From Geodermatophilus sabuli (GTDB lineage: Bacteria; Actinomycetota; Actinomycetes; Mycobacteriales; Geodermatophilaceae): a stretch of 64,000 nt of DNA. Each line of letters opens with the position of its first letter. The stretch's first letter is position 1. This document shows positions 1-9,004 of the stretch, one piece after another. The stretch lies in the NCBI RefSeq assembly GCF_010686765.1, contig NZ_JAAGWF010000008.1:186001-250000 (forward strand), in the 5' to 3' direction. A program made the translations under genes and the position numbers. The notes beneath the pieces are model-generated. The model made no database searches. It saw only the letters and a list, made by a program, of their open reading frames with translations, and was not told where the DNA came from.

Positions 1-1833
1 CTGATCACCTCCTCGGTAGTGGCGGAGCTGCGGGAGCACAGCCTGCGGGAGCCGACGGCCCTGATCAGCCCGCTTCTGGTCGACTCGGCGGGCGAGGTCG
101 TCTTCCGGGCGGCGCGCACCGACCTGCGCGACGGCCGTGTCCACACCCGGCCGGACGACGGCGGAAGGGCCACCCGTCACCCCGGTGACTGGCTCTGCGG
201 TGCCTGTCTGGTCGTCCACGACGACCTGCTGCAGCGGATCGGTGGCTTCGACGAGGGCTACTTCCTCTACTGGGAGGACGTCGACCTCGGCTACCGGGCG
301 ATCGGCGCCGGTGGCACGGTGGTCCTCCGCGACGACCTGGTGGCGGTGCACGACGAGGGCGGGACGCACGGCGAGGCCGATCGTGGCCGGGCGAAGTCCC
401 CGCTCTACTACCGCTACAACTGCCGCAACCGGCTGGCCTTCGGGGCACGTCACCTGCGGCGCCGGCAGCTGCTGCGCTGGCTCCTGGCGACGCCCGTCGT
501 CAGCTGGGAGATCCTGCTGCGCGGAGGACGGCGTCAGCTGCTCCGGTCACCGCGGCCGCTGTGGGCGGCGGTCTCCGGATCGCTGGCCGGGATCGCCCTC
601 GCGCTCCCGGCCCTGCTGGAAGGACGCCGACCCCCCGGAACCCGGTCGTCGGTCCTGGTGGTCCACCCGGGAGCCGAGTTGTACGGCTCCGACCGGGTGC
701 TGCTCGAGTCCGTCGAGGCCCTGCGCCGGGTGTCCGACGTGGTGGTCGCGCTGCCCTCCCGGGGTCCACTGATCGCCGAGCTCGAGCGTCGCGGCGCGCG
801 GGTCGTCGTCGTCCGGATGCCCGTGCTCCGGAAGGCGGCGCTGCGGCCGAGCGGGATGGCCACGCTCGTCCGCGACGCCGTCCTGGGCCTGCTCCCCGCG
901 TTCCGGCTCCTGCGCCAGGCCGGTGGCGAGACCGTCTACGTCAACACCACGGTCCTGCCGTTCTGGCTCGTCGTCGGACGGCTCGCCGGCCGGCGCGTGG
1001 TCTGCCACGTGCACGAGGCCGAGTGGCCGGGACCGGCAGTCCTGCGCCGGTCGCTGCTCCGATCGCTCACGGCGGCCGACGCGGTGCTGGCCAACAGCCG
1101 CTTCACCCGCGACGTCCTCACCGACCTGCTCCCCGCGGTCGCGGCACGGACGACCGTGGTGCCCAACCCGGTGCACGGCCCGGTGGTCCCGGTGCCGCCG
1201 CGCGCGAGACTCCAGGGCCCCGTCCGCCTGCTGTACGTGGGGCGGCTGTCCCCGCGCAAGGGACCCCAGGTGGCCATCGGGACGCTCCGGGAGCTGCTCG
1301 CCCGCGGGGTGGACGCGCGACTGTCACTCCTGGGTTCGGTGTACGAGGGCTACGGTTGGTTCGAGGCCGAGCTGCGCGCGACCGTGTCCGAGCTGTCCGA
1401 TCGAGTCGACTTCCTCGGGTTCCGGGCCGACGTCGCGCCCGTGATGGCCGAGGCCGACGTGGTGCTGGTCCCCTCGGTCGTCGACGAGTCCTTCGGCCTC
1501 GTCGCGGTCGAGGCCGTCCTGGCCGCCCGGCCGACGCTGGTCAGCGCCCTGGGCGGCCTGCAGGAGGCGACTGCCGGCTACGACGCTGTCCAGGTCGTCC
1601 CCCCGGGCCGCCCGGAGCTGTGGGCGGATGCGGTCGAGCGGGTGATCGCCCACTGGGCGGTGTACCGCGCGGCCGCCGTCGCCGATGCCTCCGACGCGGC
1701 CCGTCGGCACTCCCCGCGCCGGTACCAGGCGCGCGTGGTGGAGGTGGTCGAGGGGCCCCGGCGCGCCGTCTCCCGGACGCCGGGCGGAACCGTGCCCCGT
1801 GCCCTCGGCCGGAGCGAGGAGATGCCGGCATGA
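1..1833 (+). CDS. GT2-GT4 fusion glycosyltransferase (5' truncated by window edge)
   Basis: The frame is open to the first base, so the true start lies outside the window; 610 residues are visible. Roughly residues 1-165 look like the C-terminal half of a GT2 rhamnosyltransferase-type enzyme, with the acceptor-side segment GGFDEGYFLYWEDVDLGYR and a conserved YYRYNCRNR stretch. A hydrophobic linker follows at about 190-205. From about residue 218 a complete GT4 (GT-B fold) enzyme begins with SVLVVHPGAELYGSDRVLLE, continues with VVPNPVHG and LLYVGRLSPRKGP, and ends with the E-x7-E donor-binding motif in DESFGLVAVEA. It probably adds two sugars in succession to a lipid-linked exopolysaccharide precursor on the cytoplasmic face. 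It overlaps the next gene by 4 bp (ATGA), so the two are likely cotranslated. Confidence 0.85.
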   Translation: MITSSVVAELREHSLREPTALISPLLVDSAGEVVFRAARTDLRDGRVHTRPDDGGRATRHPGDWLCGACLVVHDDLLQRIGGFDEGYFLYWEDVDLGYRAIGAGGTVVLRDDLVAVHDEGGTHGEADRGRAKSPLYYRYNCRNRLAFGARHLRRRQLLRWLLATPVVSWEILLRGGRRQLLRSPRPLWAAVSGSLAGIALALPALLEGRRPPGTRSSVLVVHPGAELYGSDRVLLESVEALRRVSDVVVALPSRGPLIAELERRGARVVVVRMPVLRKAALRPSGMATLVRDAVLGLLPAFRLLRQAGGETVYVNTTVLPFWLVVGRLAGRRVVCHVHEAEWPGPAVLRRSLLRSLTAADAVLANSRFTRDVLTDLLPAVAARTTVVPNPVHGPVVPVPPRARLQGPVRLLYVGRLSPRKGPQVAIGTLRELLARGVDARLSLLGSVYEGYGWFEAELRATVSELSDRVDFLGFRADVAPVMAEADVVLVPSVVDESFGLVAVEAVLAARPTLVSALGGLQEATAGYDAVQVVPPGRPELWADAVERVIAHWAVYRAAAVADASDAARRHSPRRYQARVVEVVEGPRRAVSRTPGGTVPRALGRSEEMPA

Positions 1834-2861
1834 CCGCAGTGAACGGGTCGACCGGTGTCCGCGTGCCCCCGCCCCCTGCTGGGAAATCCGCCGTGCGGGT
1901 CACGATCGCCGTTCCGACCTTCCGTCGCAACGACCGGCTCGAGGCACTGCTGCCGCTGCTGCTCCAGCAGGCGCAGGAGGTGGCCACCGCGTCCGGTGGC
2001 CGCTGGGTCGTGGAGGTCCTCGTGGTCGACAACGACCCACCGGGCGGCGCGGCGCAGGTCGTGACGCCGAGCGCCGGCTCCGGCGTCCGCTACGTCGTCG
2101 AGTCCACGCCGGGCATCGCCGCAGTGCGCAACCGGGCCATGGACGAGGCCGCCGACGCACGCCTGCTCGCCTTCATCGACGACGACGAGCGGCCTGCGCC
2201 GGGATGGTTGGCGCACCTGCTGAGCACGTGGGCGCGGACCGGGGCGACGGCCGTGGCCGGCCCCGTCCACGCCGAGCACGCCGGGGAGCTCGACCCGTGG
2301 ATCCGTGCGGGTGGGTTCTTCGACGCCCGGAGCCTGCCGACCGGTACCGCCATCGATGTCGCCGCAACCGGCAACCTGCTGGTCGACCTGGCCGAGGTCC
2401 GCCGCCTCGGAGTCCGCTTCGACGCCGCCCTGGGACTCGGCGGTGGCGAGGACAGCCTGTTCAGCAGCTCCCTGGCCCGCGCGGGCGGGCGCCTGGTCTG
2501 GTGCGAGGAGTCCGCCGCGATCGAGCACGTCCCGGCCGAGCGGATGACCAGGAGGTGGGTGCTGATCCGCTCCTGGGGTTCCGGCAACGCAGCGGCGCTG
2601 ACGGACCTGCGGATGACGACCGGTACGGCCGCGCGGGCGCGGGTGCGGGTCGCGGGCCTGGCCGGGGGACTGCTGCGCATCGGCGGCGGCGCCCTGCGCG
2701 GCGGCTGGGGGCTGCTCGTCCGGTCGCACCAGCACCAGGCCCGGGGGGTGCGGACGCTGCTCCGCGGCGCCGGGATGATCGGCGGGTCCTGCGGTCTCGT
2801 CTTCGAGGAGTACGGCCGCTCCGGCCGCCGCTGGCGGCTGGCACGAGGAGGACGCCGGTGA
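1830..2861 (+). CDS. GT2 family glycosyltransferase
   Basis: 343 residues, ATG start in an ATGA overlap with the upstream glycosyltransferase. The GT-A fold is recognisable: TIAVPTFRRNDR at the N-terminus, VLVVDNDPP, the sugar-nucleotide segment PGIAAVRNRAMDEA, and the metal-binding LAFIDDDERPAPGW. A later GGGEDSLFSSSLARAG matches the acceptor/catalytic loop of these enzymes. It is likely to transfer a sugar onto the growing exopolysaccharide unit. It is clearly paralogous to the GT2 enzyme at 5235-6242, with matching motif order and flanking residues throughout. The stop overlaps the GTG of the following deacetylase. The substrate cannot be predicted from sequence. Confidence 0.88.
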   Translation: MTAVNGSTGVRVPPPPAGKSAVRVTIAVPTFRRNDRLEALLPLLLQQAQEVATASGGRWVVEVLVVDNDPPGGAAQVVTPSAGSGVRYVVESTPGIAAVRNRAMDEAADARLLAFIDDDERPAPGWLAHLLSTWARTGATAVAGPVHAEHAGELDPWIRAGGFFDARSLPTGTAIDVAATGNLLVDLAEVRRLGVRFDAALGLGGGEDSLFSSSLARAGGRLVWCEESAAIEHVPAERMTRRWVLIRSWGSGNAAALTDLRMTTGTAARARVRVAGLAGGLLRIGGGALRGGWGLLVRSHQHQARGVRTLLRGAGMIGGSCGLVFEEYGRSGRRWRLARGGRR

Positions 2862-3604
2862 CCGCGCGCACGACGGCTCGGACGGCGGCCGTGGTCGCCG
2901 GGCAGGCCGCCCGCCGTTCGGCCGGGATGCTGGTGGGCTCCGCGGTCGAGCTGCGCACCGAGCGCCCCGAGGTGGTCCTGACCTTCGACGACGGCCCGGA
3001 GCCGGGAGGGACCGACCGCATCCTGGCGGCCCTCGCGGCCGCGGGGGCGAGCGCCACGTTCTTCGTCCTGCTCACCCGCGTCCGCAGGTACCGCAGCCTC
3101 GTGGACGACGTCGTGGCGGCCGGCCACGAGGTGGCGCTGCACGGGGTCGACCACCGGGCCCTGCCCACCCTGCCCCCGGCAGAGGCAGCCCGGATGATCC
3201 GCGCGGGCAAGGCCGAGCTCGAGGACGCGGTAGGGCGGCCCGTGCGCTGGTTCCGTCCGCCCTATGGTCGGCAGACGGGGCGCAACTGGGCAGCGGCCGC
3301 CCGTGCCGATCTGCTCCCCGTGCTCTGGGGGCCGACCCTCCTCGACTGGACCGACGCCCGGGACGACCAACGCGTCGCCCGGTCGCAGGACGGCGTGCAG
3401 AAGGGCTCCATCGTCCTGGCCCACGACGGATTCGCCGGACCGGAGGACGGAGCGTGTGACGGGCCGCCGCCGGTGCTCGACCGCGGACACCTCGTCACCG
3501 CGGTGCTGGCCGGGTACGCCGACCGCGGCCTGACCGCCCGGTCGCTCGGTCAGGCGCTCGACGGCGGTGGACGACTCGTCCGTGCGCCCTGGTTCCCCGG
3601 CTGA
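2858..3604 (+). CDS. Polysaccharide deacetylase (NodB domain, CE4)
   Basis: 248 residues, GTG start overlapping the previous stop by 4 bp (GTGA). The NodB metal-binding signature is complete: LTFDDGPEPGG supplies the catalytic Asp pair, HGVDH supplies the two metal-ligand His residues, and FRPPYGRQ is motif 3. The family removes N-acetyl groups from polymeric GlcNAc-type sugars. There is no strong signal peptide, only a weakly hydrophobic N-terminus, so secretion is uncertain. As last gene of a three-gene coupled unit with two glycosyltransferases it probably modifies the polymer made by this locus. It is convergent with the flippase gene, 78 bp away. Confidence 0.88.
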   Translation: MTARTTARTAAVVAGQAARRSAGMLVGSAVELRTERPEVVLTFDDGPEPGGTDRILAALAAAGASATFFVLLTRVRRYRSLVDDVVAAGHEVALHGVDHRALPTLPPAEAARMIRAGKAELEDAVGRPVRWFRPPYGRQTGRNWAAAARADLLPVLWGPTLLDWTDARDDQRVARSQDGVQKGSIVLAHDGFAGPEDGACDGPPPVLDRGHLVTAVLAGYADRGLTARSLGQALDGGGRLVRAPWFPG

Positions 3605-3682
3605 TCCGCTTCCTCCCGCACGTACCCGGACGACACCGCGCGCCGCGGTCGACCGGGGCGCCGCGCGCCGACCGGTCGTGGC

Positions 3683-5251
3683 TCATCGACCGCGGGCGAC
3701 CATCCGCCCGCCCAGGGCGAGCACACCGCACAGGTCGTGCCGGACCGCGGGCAGTGCGGCGGCCAGGCCGTACACCGCGAGCCCGGCCAGCCCGCCGGCG
3801 ACGATCCGGGCGACCGACGGCCATCCGCCGGCCAGTTGGGTGACCGCGTGGCACGCCCCTCCGGCAGCCGCGGCGCACGCGGTGATCCGCGCCGCCCCCA
3901 GCTGCAGGGCCCGGAGCGGGACCTCCGTCACCCGGGACAGCCACCACAGCGACAGCGGCCACTCCAGCAGGGCAGCCGCCGCGTAGCCGGCGGCCACGCC
4001 CAGCACGCCGAAGGGACTGCCCGCGGCGATGCAGCCCGCCGACAGCACGAGGGTCACCAGGTGGTAGCGCAGCAGGGCGGCAGACAGCCCCCGGGTCAGG
4101 TAGACCCACAGGCCCACGTAGGCGAGTGTCTGCGCGCTGCCGGCCACGGCCAGCAACGCCAGCACGGGGGCCACCGCGTGCCACCGGTCACCGAGGACCA
4201 GGTCCACGACCGGGCCCGCGGCGCCGGCAACGAGGGCGAGGCCGGTGACCAGCGTGTAACCCAGGGCCAGCTGGCCCCGTACCAGGTACTCGTCGAACCG
4301 GAGCGGCTCCCGCTCGAGGCGGGACAGCACCGGGACGGCCAGCGTGGTGCCCGGCGAGCGCAGCTGGTTCAGCGGGGTCATGAGCAGCTGGTAGCCGCGG
4401 TTGTAGACGCCCAGCGCCGCCGGACCGGCCCACAGACCGAGGCTGAGGTTGTCGAGGTTGCTGCCCAGGTAGTAGACGACCTGCGTGCCGGTCACCCCGG
4501 AACCGAAGCGGAGGAGCGGGCGCAGGCCTGCTCCGCGCCGTGGCCGTCCCGGCAGCCACCTCGCCAGCGCGACCACCAGGACCAGTCCGATCGCGGCCTG
4601 TGTCAGCTGCTGGACGACCAGCGCCCAGTACGCGGCGCCCATGCCGGCGGCGGTCACCGCCACGGCGAAGGAGACCAGCTGGGCGGCGACGTCGGCTGCG
4701 GCCACGGCGCCGAACCGCAGCTGCCGGCTGAGCCCCGCCCGGTACTGGGCCGCCAGCCCGTTCAGCACGAAGGTGCCCGCCAGCGCACGGATGACGGGCT
4801 CGAGCTCGGGCTCGGAGAAGGCGGTGGCGATCGGGGCGGCCGTGCACACGGCGGCTGCGGCGACGACCAGGCCGGCCGCGGTGTTCAGCCAGAAGAGCCC
4901 GTCCCGCTGCCGCCGGGACAGCGCCGGGACCCGGAGGGCGGCGGTCGAGAGGCCGAGGTCCCGGAACACCTCTCCGATGCCGACCACGACCAGACCGATG
5001 GCGAGCAGGCCGTAGTCCCGCGGGCTGAGCATCCGGGCCAGGACGACGACCGAGGCGAACTGCACGAGGATGCGCGCCGCCTGACCGGCCAGGGTGAGTC
5101 CGGCCCCTCGGGCCGTGGCTCCGCTCAGCCCGTCGTCACCGGTGCTCGAGGGGACCGGGACGTCGACGGAGAGCTCCGGGGCGGGTGCACCGGGACCGAG
5201 CAGCGGCTCCGCGGTGTGCAACGGCCCGCCGCCCTCAGCCGGCCGCGACAC
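3683..5251 (-). CDS. Polysaccharide flippase (Wzx/MATE-like, MOP superfamily)
   Basis: 522 residues with a roughly 50-residue polar N-terminus and then about 12-14 hydrophobic segments, beginning at AGLTLAGQAARILVQFASVVVLARML. LSPRDYGLLAIGLVVVGIGEVFRDLGLS is typical of WzxC-type lipopolysaccharide/teichuronic-acid exporters. Its role would be to flip the undecaprenyl-linked repeat unit across the membrane before Wzy polymerisation. The GTG start lies 17 bp inside the end of the upstream GT2 gene, so the two are translationally coupled; a start a little further in cannot be excluded. Flanking Wzy-, Wzz- and kinase-type genes make a Wzx/Wzy-dependent pathway very likely. Confidence 0.87.
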   Translation of the reverse strand: MSRPAEGGGPLHTAEPLLGPGAPAPELSVDVPVPSSTGDDGLSGATARGAGLTLAGQAARILVQFASVVVLARMLSPRDYGLLAIGLVVVGIGEVFRDLGLSTAALRVPALSRRQRDGLFWLNTAAGLVVAAAAVCTAAPIATAFSEPELEPVIRALAGTFVLNGLAAQYRAGLSRQLRFGAVAAADVAAQLVSFAVAVTAAGMGAAYWALVVQQLTQAAIGLVLVVALARWLPGRPRRGAGLRPLLRFGSGVTGTQVVYYLGSNLDNLSLGLWAGPAALGVYNRGYQLLMTPLNQLRSPGTTLAVPVLSRLEREPLRFDEYLVRGQLALGYTLVTGLALVAGAAGPVVDLVLGDRWHAVAPVLALLAVAGSAQTLAYVGLWVYLTRGLSAALLRYHLVTLVLSAGCIAAGSPFGVLGVAAGYAAAALLEWPLSLWWLSRVTEVPLRALQLGAARITACAAAAGGACHAVTQLAGGWPSVARIVAGGLAGLAVYGLAAALPAVRHDLCGVLALGGRMVARGR

Positions 5252-6242
5252 GGCCGGGTCCGGTCGAAGCGCCGGTCGTCGGGGCCGGCGTGGCGTCGAG
5301 CCGGGTCGGCGTTCGGGCGTACTCCTCGTGGGCGACCCCGAAGGCGCCGACGAGCAGGCCGGCGTAGCTCACCAGCGTGCAGACGCTCCGCGCCCGGCCG
5401 GCGAGGTCGCCGCGCACCAGCGCGCCGAGGAGCTGGACCGACGCGATCGCGGTGTTGGCGACCGCCCGGGCCGTGAGGACGGCACGCAACCGGGCCCGTC
5501 GCACGGCGCCGCGGGTGAGGTGCAGCTCCACCCTGCTCCAGGAGCTGCCGCAGCGGTAGTTGCGGGCGATGACCCAGTCGCGGGTCAGCCGCTCCACCGG
5601 GATGGACTCCACCGCCTCCGCCTCGTCGCACCAGCGGATCTCCCCGCCGCGCGCGACCAGTTCCCGGGTGAAGAGGGTGTCCTCGCCCCCCGTCAGGCCG
5701 AACCCCTCGTGGAAGCGCAGCCCCAGGGCGCGCACCTGGGCCAGGTCGAGCAGGAGGTTGCCGCTGGCAGCCTCGGGCATGGCCGTGCCCGTGGGGTGGC
5801 GCGCCCGGTCGAAGGTGCCCGAGGCAGCGACCCACGGGTCCGCCGGCCCGAGCAGGCGGGCCGGGACCGGCCCCGCCACCGCTGCGGCCCCGGACACCTG
5901 CCAGGTGCCGACCAGGTGGGTCAGCCAGCCCGGGGACGGCAGTTCGTCGTCGTCCAGGAACACCAGCAGATCTGCCCGGCCGGCTTCTCCGAGCGCCCGG
6001 TTGCGCGCCGCGGAGATCCCCGGGACCGGTTCGTGGACGTAGCGGACGTGGTGGCCGGCGCGGCTGGACACCACGTCCGCGGCGCTCCCGGCCGGGTCGT
6101 TGTCGATCACCAGCACCTCGGCAGGGGGCGACAGGGCGGAGGCCTGCTCCTCGAGCTCGTCGAGCAGCGCCGGCAGCCACGCGGTGCGTCGGTAGGTGAG
6201 CACGGCGACGACCGTGCTGGGATCGACGTCGTCCGCCCTCAC
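5235..6242 (-). CDS. GT2 family glycosyltransferase (paralogue of 1830-2861)
   Basis: 335 residues from a GTG at 6242. I chose this start because GGAGGA lies 6 nt upstream and the GTGA overlaps the stop of the upstream Wzz-Wzy gene; the open frame itself runs further. GT-A motifs are VVAVLTYRRTAWL, EVLVIDNDPAGSAADV, PGISAARNRAL and LVFLDDDELPSPGWL, with GLTGGEDTLFTRELVARGG later. The same motif order and spacing occur in the GT2 enzyme at 1830, including NLLxDLAxVRxLGxRF, so the two arose by duplication. Probable function is sugar transfer in repeat-unit assembly. The gene sits between the polymerase-fusion and flippase genes on one minus-strand operon. Confidence 0.86.
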   Translation of the reverse strand: MRADDVDPSTVVAVLTYRRTAWLPALLDELEEQASALSPPAEVLVIDNDPAGSAADVVSSRAGHHVRYVHEPVPGISAARNRALGEAGRADLLVFLDDDELPSPGWLTHLVGTWQVSGAAAVAGPVPARLLGPADPWVAASGTFDRARHPTGTAMPEAASGNLLLDLAQVRALGLRFHEGFGLTGGEDTLFTRELVARGGEIRWCDEAEAVESIPVERLTRDWVIARNYRCGSSWSRVELHLTRGAVRRARLRAVLTARAVANTAIASVQLLGALVRGDLAGRARSVCTLVSYAGLLVGAFGVAHEEYARTPTRLDATPAPTTGASTGPGRVAAG

Positions 6243-8758
6243 GTGCACTCCTCCGGTCCTGGTGGGTCTCCCGGCTCCATCGACCGTCCGCGGCGAGACC
6301 TTGACCCTGCGGGCGCCGGGACGGCGCCGGGCGACGTGGGCACCAGCGGGCGCCGCGGCGCACCGGCCGGGCCGGGGGACGCCGCCGCACCGGTCGGGGC
6401 GACCTGCGCGGTGCGTGCCCGGGGCGGACGGGCCAGCAGGAGGAGACCGAGTGCCAGCGTGAGGGTGTCCACGTTGCTCTCCATCGGCCCGAAGAGCAGT
6501 CCCCACAGCGCTGTCGGTACCAGGAGGCACGCGAGGCCGGAGGCCTGCCGGCGACCGAGCTGGTCGGCGATCCCGAGCAGCACGAGCACCCCCGCGGTGA
6601 GTCCGAGCAGCACGCCTGCCGGGCCCAGGGACGCCCAGAGGTCAGCGGCGATCGAGTGCAGGTGCACCCCGCCGGCGAGCATGTACGTCTCGACGTAGCC
6701 CGCGGCGGTGGGGATGTTGGTGACCGCGATGCCGGCCTTGGCGATGAGCAGGTCCTGGTCGTCGGGCACGGTCCCCAGCCCGAAGCCGAACGGGTGACTG
6801 TGCGCGAGTGCCCAGGTCGCCGTCCACTCCGGGCGGCCGCCGAGCAGCAACGACCCGGACTGCGCGATCTGGGTGACCGTCCGCTGCTGGATCTCGGCGC
6901 CCAGCGCCCCGGCGAGCATGAGGTCGGTGAGCAGCCAGTACCCCCCGGCGACGAGCCCGCCGATCACGGGCAGGGCGAGCCACCGCCTTCCCCGGTGCGC
7001 CGGACGGTCCGTGACGCGTCGCTGCTGCCAGAGGACGAGGACGGCGGCCACCGCGCAGAAGCCGAAGGCGCTGCGGGCGTCGTTGGTGACGTTCACCAGC
7101 CCGAGGACGGCCAGGACGGCGAGGGTGAGGGCCGGCCGGCCCGCGCGGGCGGCGAGGGCCAGCGCGATCACCATCAGCGGTGCGGACAGCTGGAACTTCC
7201 AGAGGTTGTCGCTGGTCGGCGCCTCCGCGAGCCCGCTGAACAGCATGCCCAGGCCGAAGGCGGTGCCCAGCACGGGGACCGGCAGCACTCCGCGCGCCCA
7301 GAGCAGCACGCCGACCCCGCCCACCGCGCCGAGGACCGCCGAGGCGCGCGCGGCGGCCTCGTACGGCGCGAACGCGTGGTCGGCGGAGTACCACCCGGCC
7401 AGCAGGGCCCCCGACACCAGCCCGACGACGGCCAGGGCCAGCAGCGGCGTCGTGCCCCGGTACCGGCGGACGGTGGGCAGCCACACCGGCAGGAGCGCGG
7501 CCGCGGCGAGCAGCCCCGCCGAGAGGCCCATCGGCAGGGGGCGGGTGAAGCCGACCATGGCGACGGCCAGCCCCGCGACGACCTGGGTCGTCGCGACGTC
7601 GGCGGGCACGGACGTGCGGCGGACGGCGGCAGCGGGGACCGCGGTCCCGACGGTCCCGTGTCGACCGTCGAGCGCCCAGTGGGCGTCCCCGCGCATGCCG
7701 GCCCGGATGCCGGCCCGGACGCCGGCCTGCGACAGCAGACCGTCGATCACCACGCCGGTGACCGGGATCCCGCGGGCCTGGACGTCCCCGAGCGTGGCCT
7801 CCAGGTCGGCGACCGTGGTGACCCGCCCGTCGGCGACGACGACCGCGCCGTCGAACCGTCCGTCCTCGGGCAGGGCACGTGGCGAGCCGACCGGGACGAC
7901 GTCCAGCCCGGGGGCGGCGAGCTCGGCAGCCAGGGGTGCGGTGTCGGAGGCCGCGCCGACGAGCGCGACGCGTCGTCCATCCCGGTCCCCGGCGGTGCAG
8001 CGCAGAGCCCACCGCAGCCGTGCGAGTTCCTCCTCGCGGCAGGGCAGGTCACGGGACCGGAGCCGCCACCAGCGAGGACGGCGTCCCCGGGCGGGGCCGG
8101 CCGCGGGCAGCAGGCCGAGGACGGGTGCGGCCGTGCGGCGAGCCACGTCGCCGCGCCCCCGGACGCGCGGGCGGGCCAGCTCGGCCAGGCCGGCAGCGAG
8201 AGCGGCCCCGCCGGCCCCCGCCACCCCACCGAGCACGGCGAGGACGGTGGCCGGGCGGGACGTCGGGACGGGCTCGGCCGCGTCCTGCACGAGGGTGACG
8301 CGGAGCTGCGGGCCGTCGGTCCCGGGGAGCAGCTCGACGGCCCGCCGCTGGACCTCCGCGCCGACGGCTCGGGCGACGGCGGATGCCTCGGCCGGTGTGG
8401 GCCGGGTGGCCGCGACGTGCAGGACGCTCATCTCCCTCTCGACGGCGACGTCGAGGCCGGCCGCGAGCGCGCCGGCGGAGTCGTCCAGCTCCAGCGTGCT
8501 CGCCACGCGGGCGAGCACCGACGAGGACGTGGCCAGCTCGGCCACCGACGGCAGGACCGCCGTCCGCACCTGCGCGGCGGAGGAGGGGTCCTGCTCGTCG
8601 CTGATGACCGCGGCGTCCACGTACAGCGCCACCCGTGCTCCGTAGGTGGCCGGGGTGTGCATGCCGACCGCGGCCGCGAGGAGCACGCCGACGGCGCCAC
8701 CGACGACCACCCAGACCCATCGGCCGGCGATCGCCCGTGCGTAGTCACTCAGTTCCAC
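6239..8758 (-). CDS. Wzz / degenerate BY-kinase / Wzy-like polymerase fusion protein
   Basis: 839 residues from a GTG at 8758 preceded by GGGAG. Residues about 1-225 form a Wzz-type chain-length module: VELSDYARAIAGRWVW, a first membrane helix at 15-35, an extracytoplasmic region, and a second helix near TVLAVLGGVAGAGGAALAAG. Residues about 230-370 line up with a bacterial tyrosine kinase domain but lack the Walker A lysine: RRVALVGAASDTAPLAAELA stands where GxGKS should be. From about 390 there are 10 or more membrane helices with a large periplasmic loop (GGRPEWTATWALAHSHPFG), as in O-antigen polymerase/ligase proteins. It would polymerise repeat units while limiting their length. A normal BY-kinase is encoded divergently next door. 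Domain limits are estimates. Confidence 0.8.
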   Translation of the reverse strand: MELSDYARAIAGRWVWVVVGGAVGVLLAAAVGMHTPATYGARVALYVDAAVISDEQDPSSAAQVRTAVLPSVAELATSSSVLARVASTLELDDSAGALAAGLDVAVEREMSVLHVAATRPTPAEASAVARAVGAEVQRRAVELLPGTDGPQLRVTLVQDAAEPVPTSRPATVLAVLGGVAGAGGAALAAGLAELARPRVRGRGDVARRTAAPVLGLLPAAGPARGRRPRWWRLRSRDLPCREEELARLRWALRCTAGDRDGRRVALVGAASDTAPLAAELAAPGLDVVPVGSPRALPEDGRFDGAVVVADGRVTTVADLEATLGDVQARGIPVTGVVIDGLLSQAGVRAGIRAGMRGDAHWALDGRHGTVGTAVPAAAVRRTSVPADVATTQVVAGLAVAMVGFTRPLPMGLSAGLLAAAALLPVWLPTVRRYRGTTPLLALAVVGLVSGALLAGWYSADHAFAPYEAAARASAVLGAVGGVGVLLWARGVLPVPVLGTAFGLGMLFSGLAEAPTSDNLWKFQLSAPLMVIALALAARAGRPALTLAVLAVLGLVNVTNDARSAFGFCAVAAVLVLWQQRRVTDRPAHRGRRWLALPVIGGLVAGGYWLLTDLMLAGALGAEIQQRTVTQIAQSGSLLLGGRPEWTATWALAHSHPFGFGLGTVPDDQDLLIAKAGIAVTNIPTAAGYVETYMLAGGVHLHSIAADLWASLGPAGVLLGLTAGVLVLLGIADQLGRRQASGLACLLVPTALWGLLFGPMESNVDTLTLALGLLLLARPPRARTAQVAPTGAAASPGPAGAPRRPLVPTSPGAVPAPAGSRSRRGRSMEPGDPPGPEECT

Positions 8759-9004
8759 GTCAGCTCCCTCGGCGTTCGGCGGCCATCGTGGACCACCGAC
8801 CGGGCCGATCGGCCGGCTCGGCGCGGATCTGGGCCGGGACGTGACCCCATGGGGTGGTACCGCACCCTGTTGCGCCGTCCCCGGCCCGTCTCGAGCAGCA
8901 CACTCCTGGCAAGGAGCCCGGTCGGCAGCCGACCGGACGGGCCGACGTGGCCGGCGCGCGGCAGTCCCTGGTGCGCGCACGTGCACAGACGAGGAGTGCC
9001 AGTC
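8759..9004. promoter_or_regulatory. Divergent promoter region of the Wzz-Wzy and BY-kinase operons
   Basis: This 246-bp gap separates two divergent operons and must hold both promoters. Ribosome-binding sites are visible at each end: GGGAG before the minus-strand GTG at 8758, and GAGGAG before the plus-strand GTG at 9005. I find no convincing -35/-10 pair or long palindrome. The plus-strand half contains short alternating GC/CG runs only. No ORF with a plausible start lies in it. Confidence 0.4.

Noticed and set aside
6656-9004. Plus-strand extension of the BY-kinase frame upstream of 9005
   Set aside because: The extension is antisense to the Wzz-Wzy gene and low in complexity. The Wzz N-terminus and ribosome-binding site fix the start at 9005.
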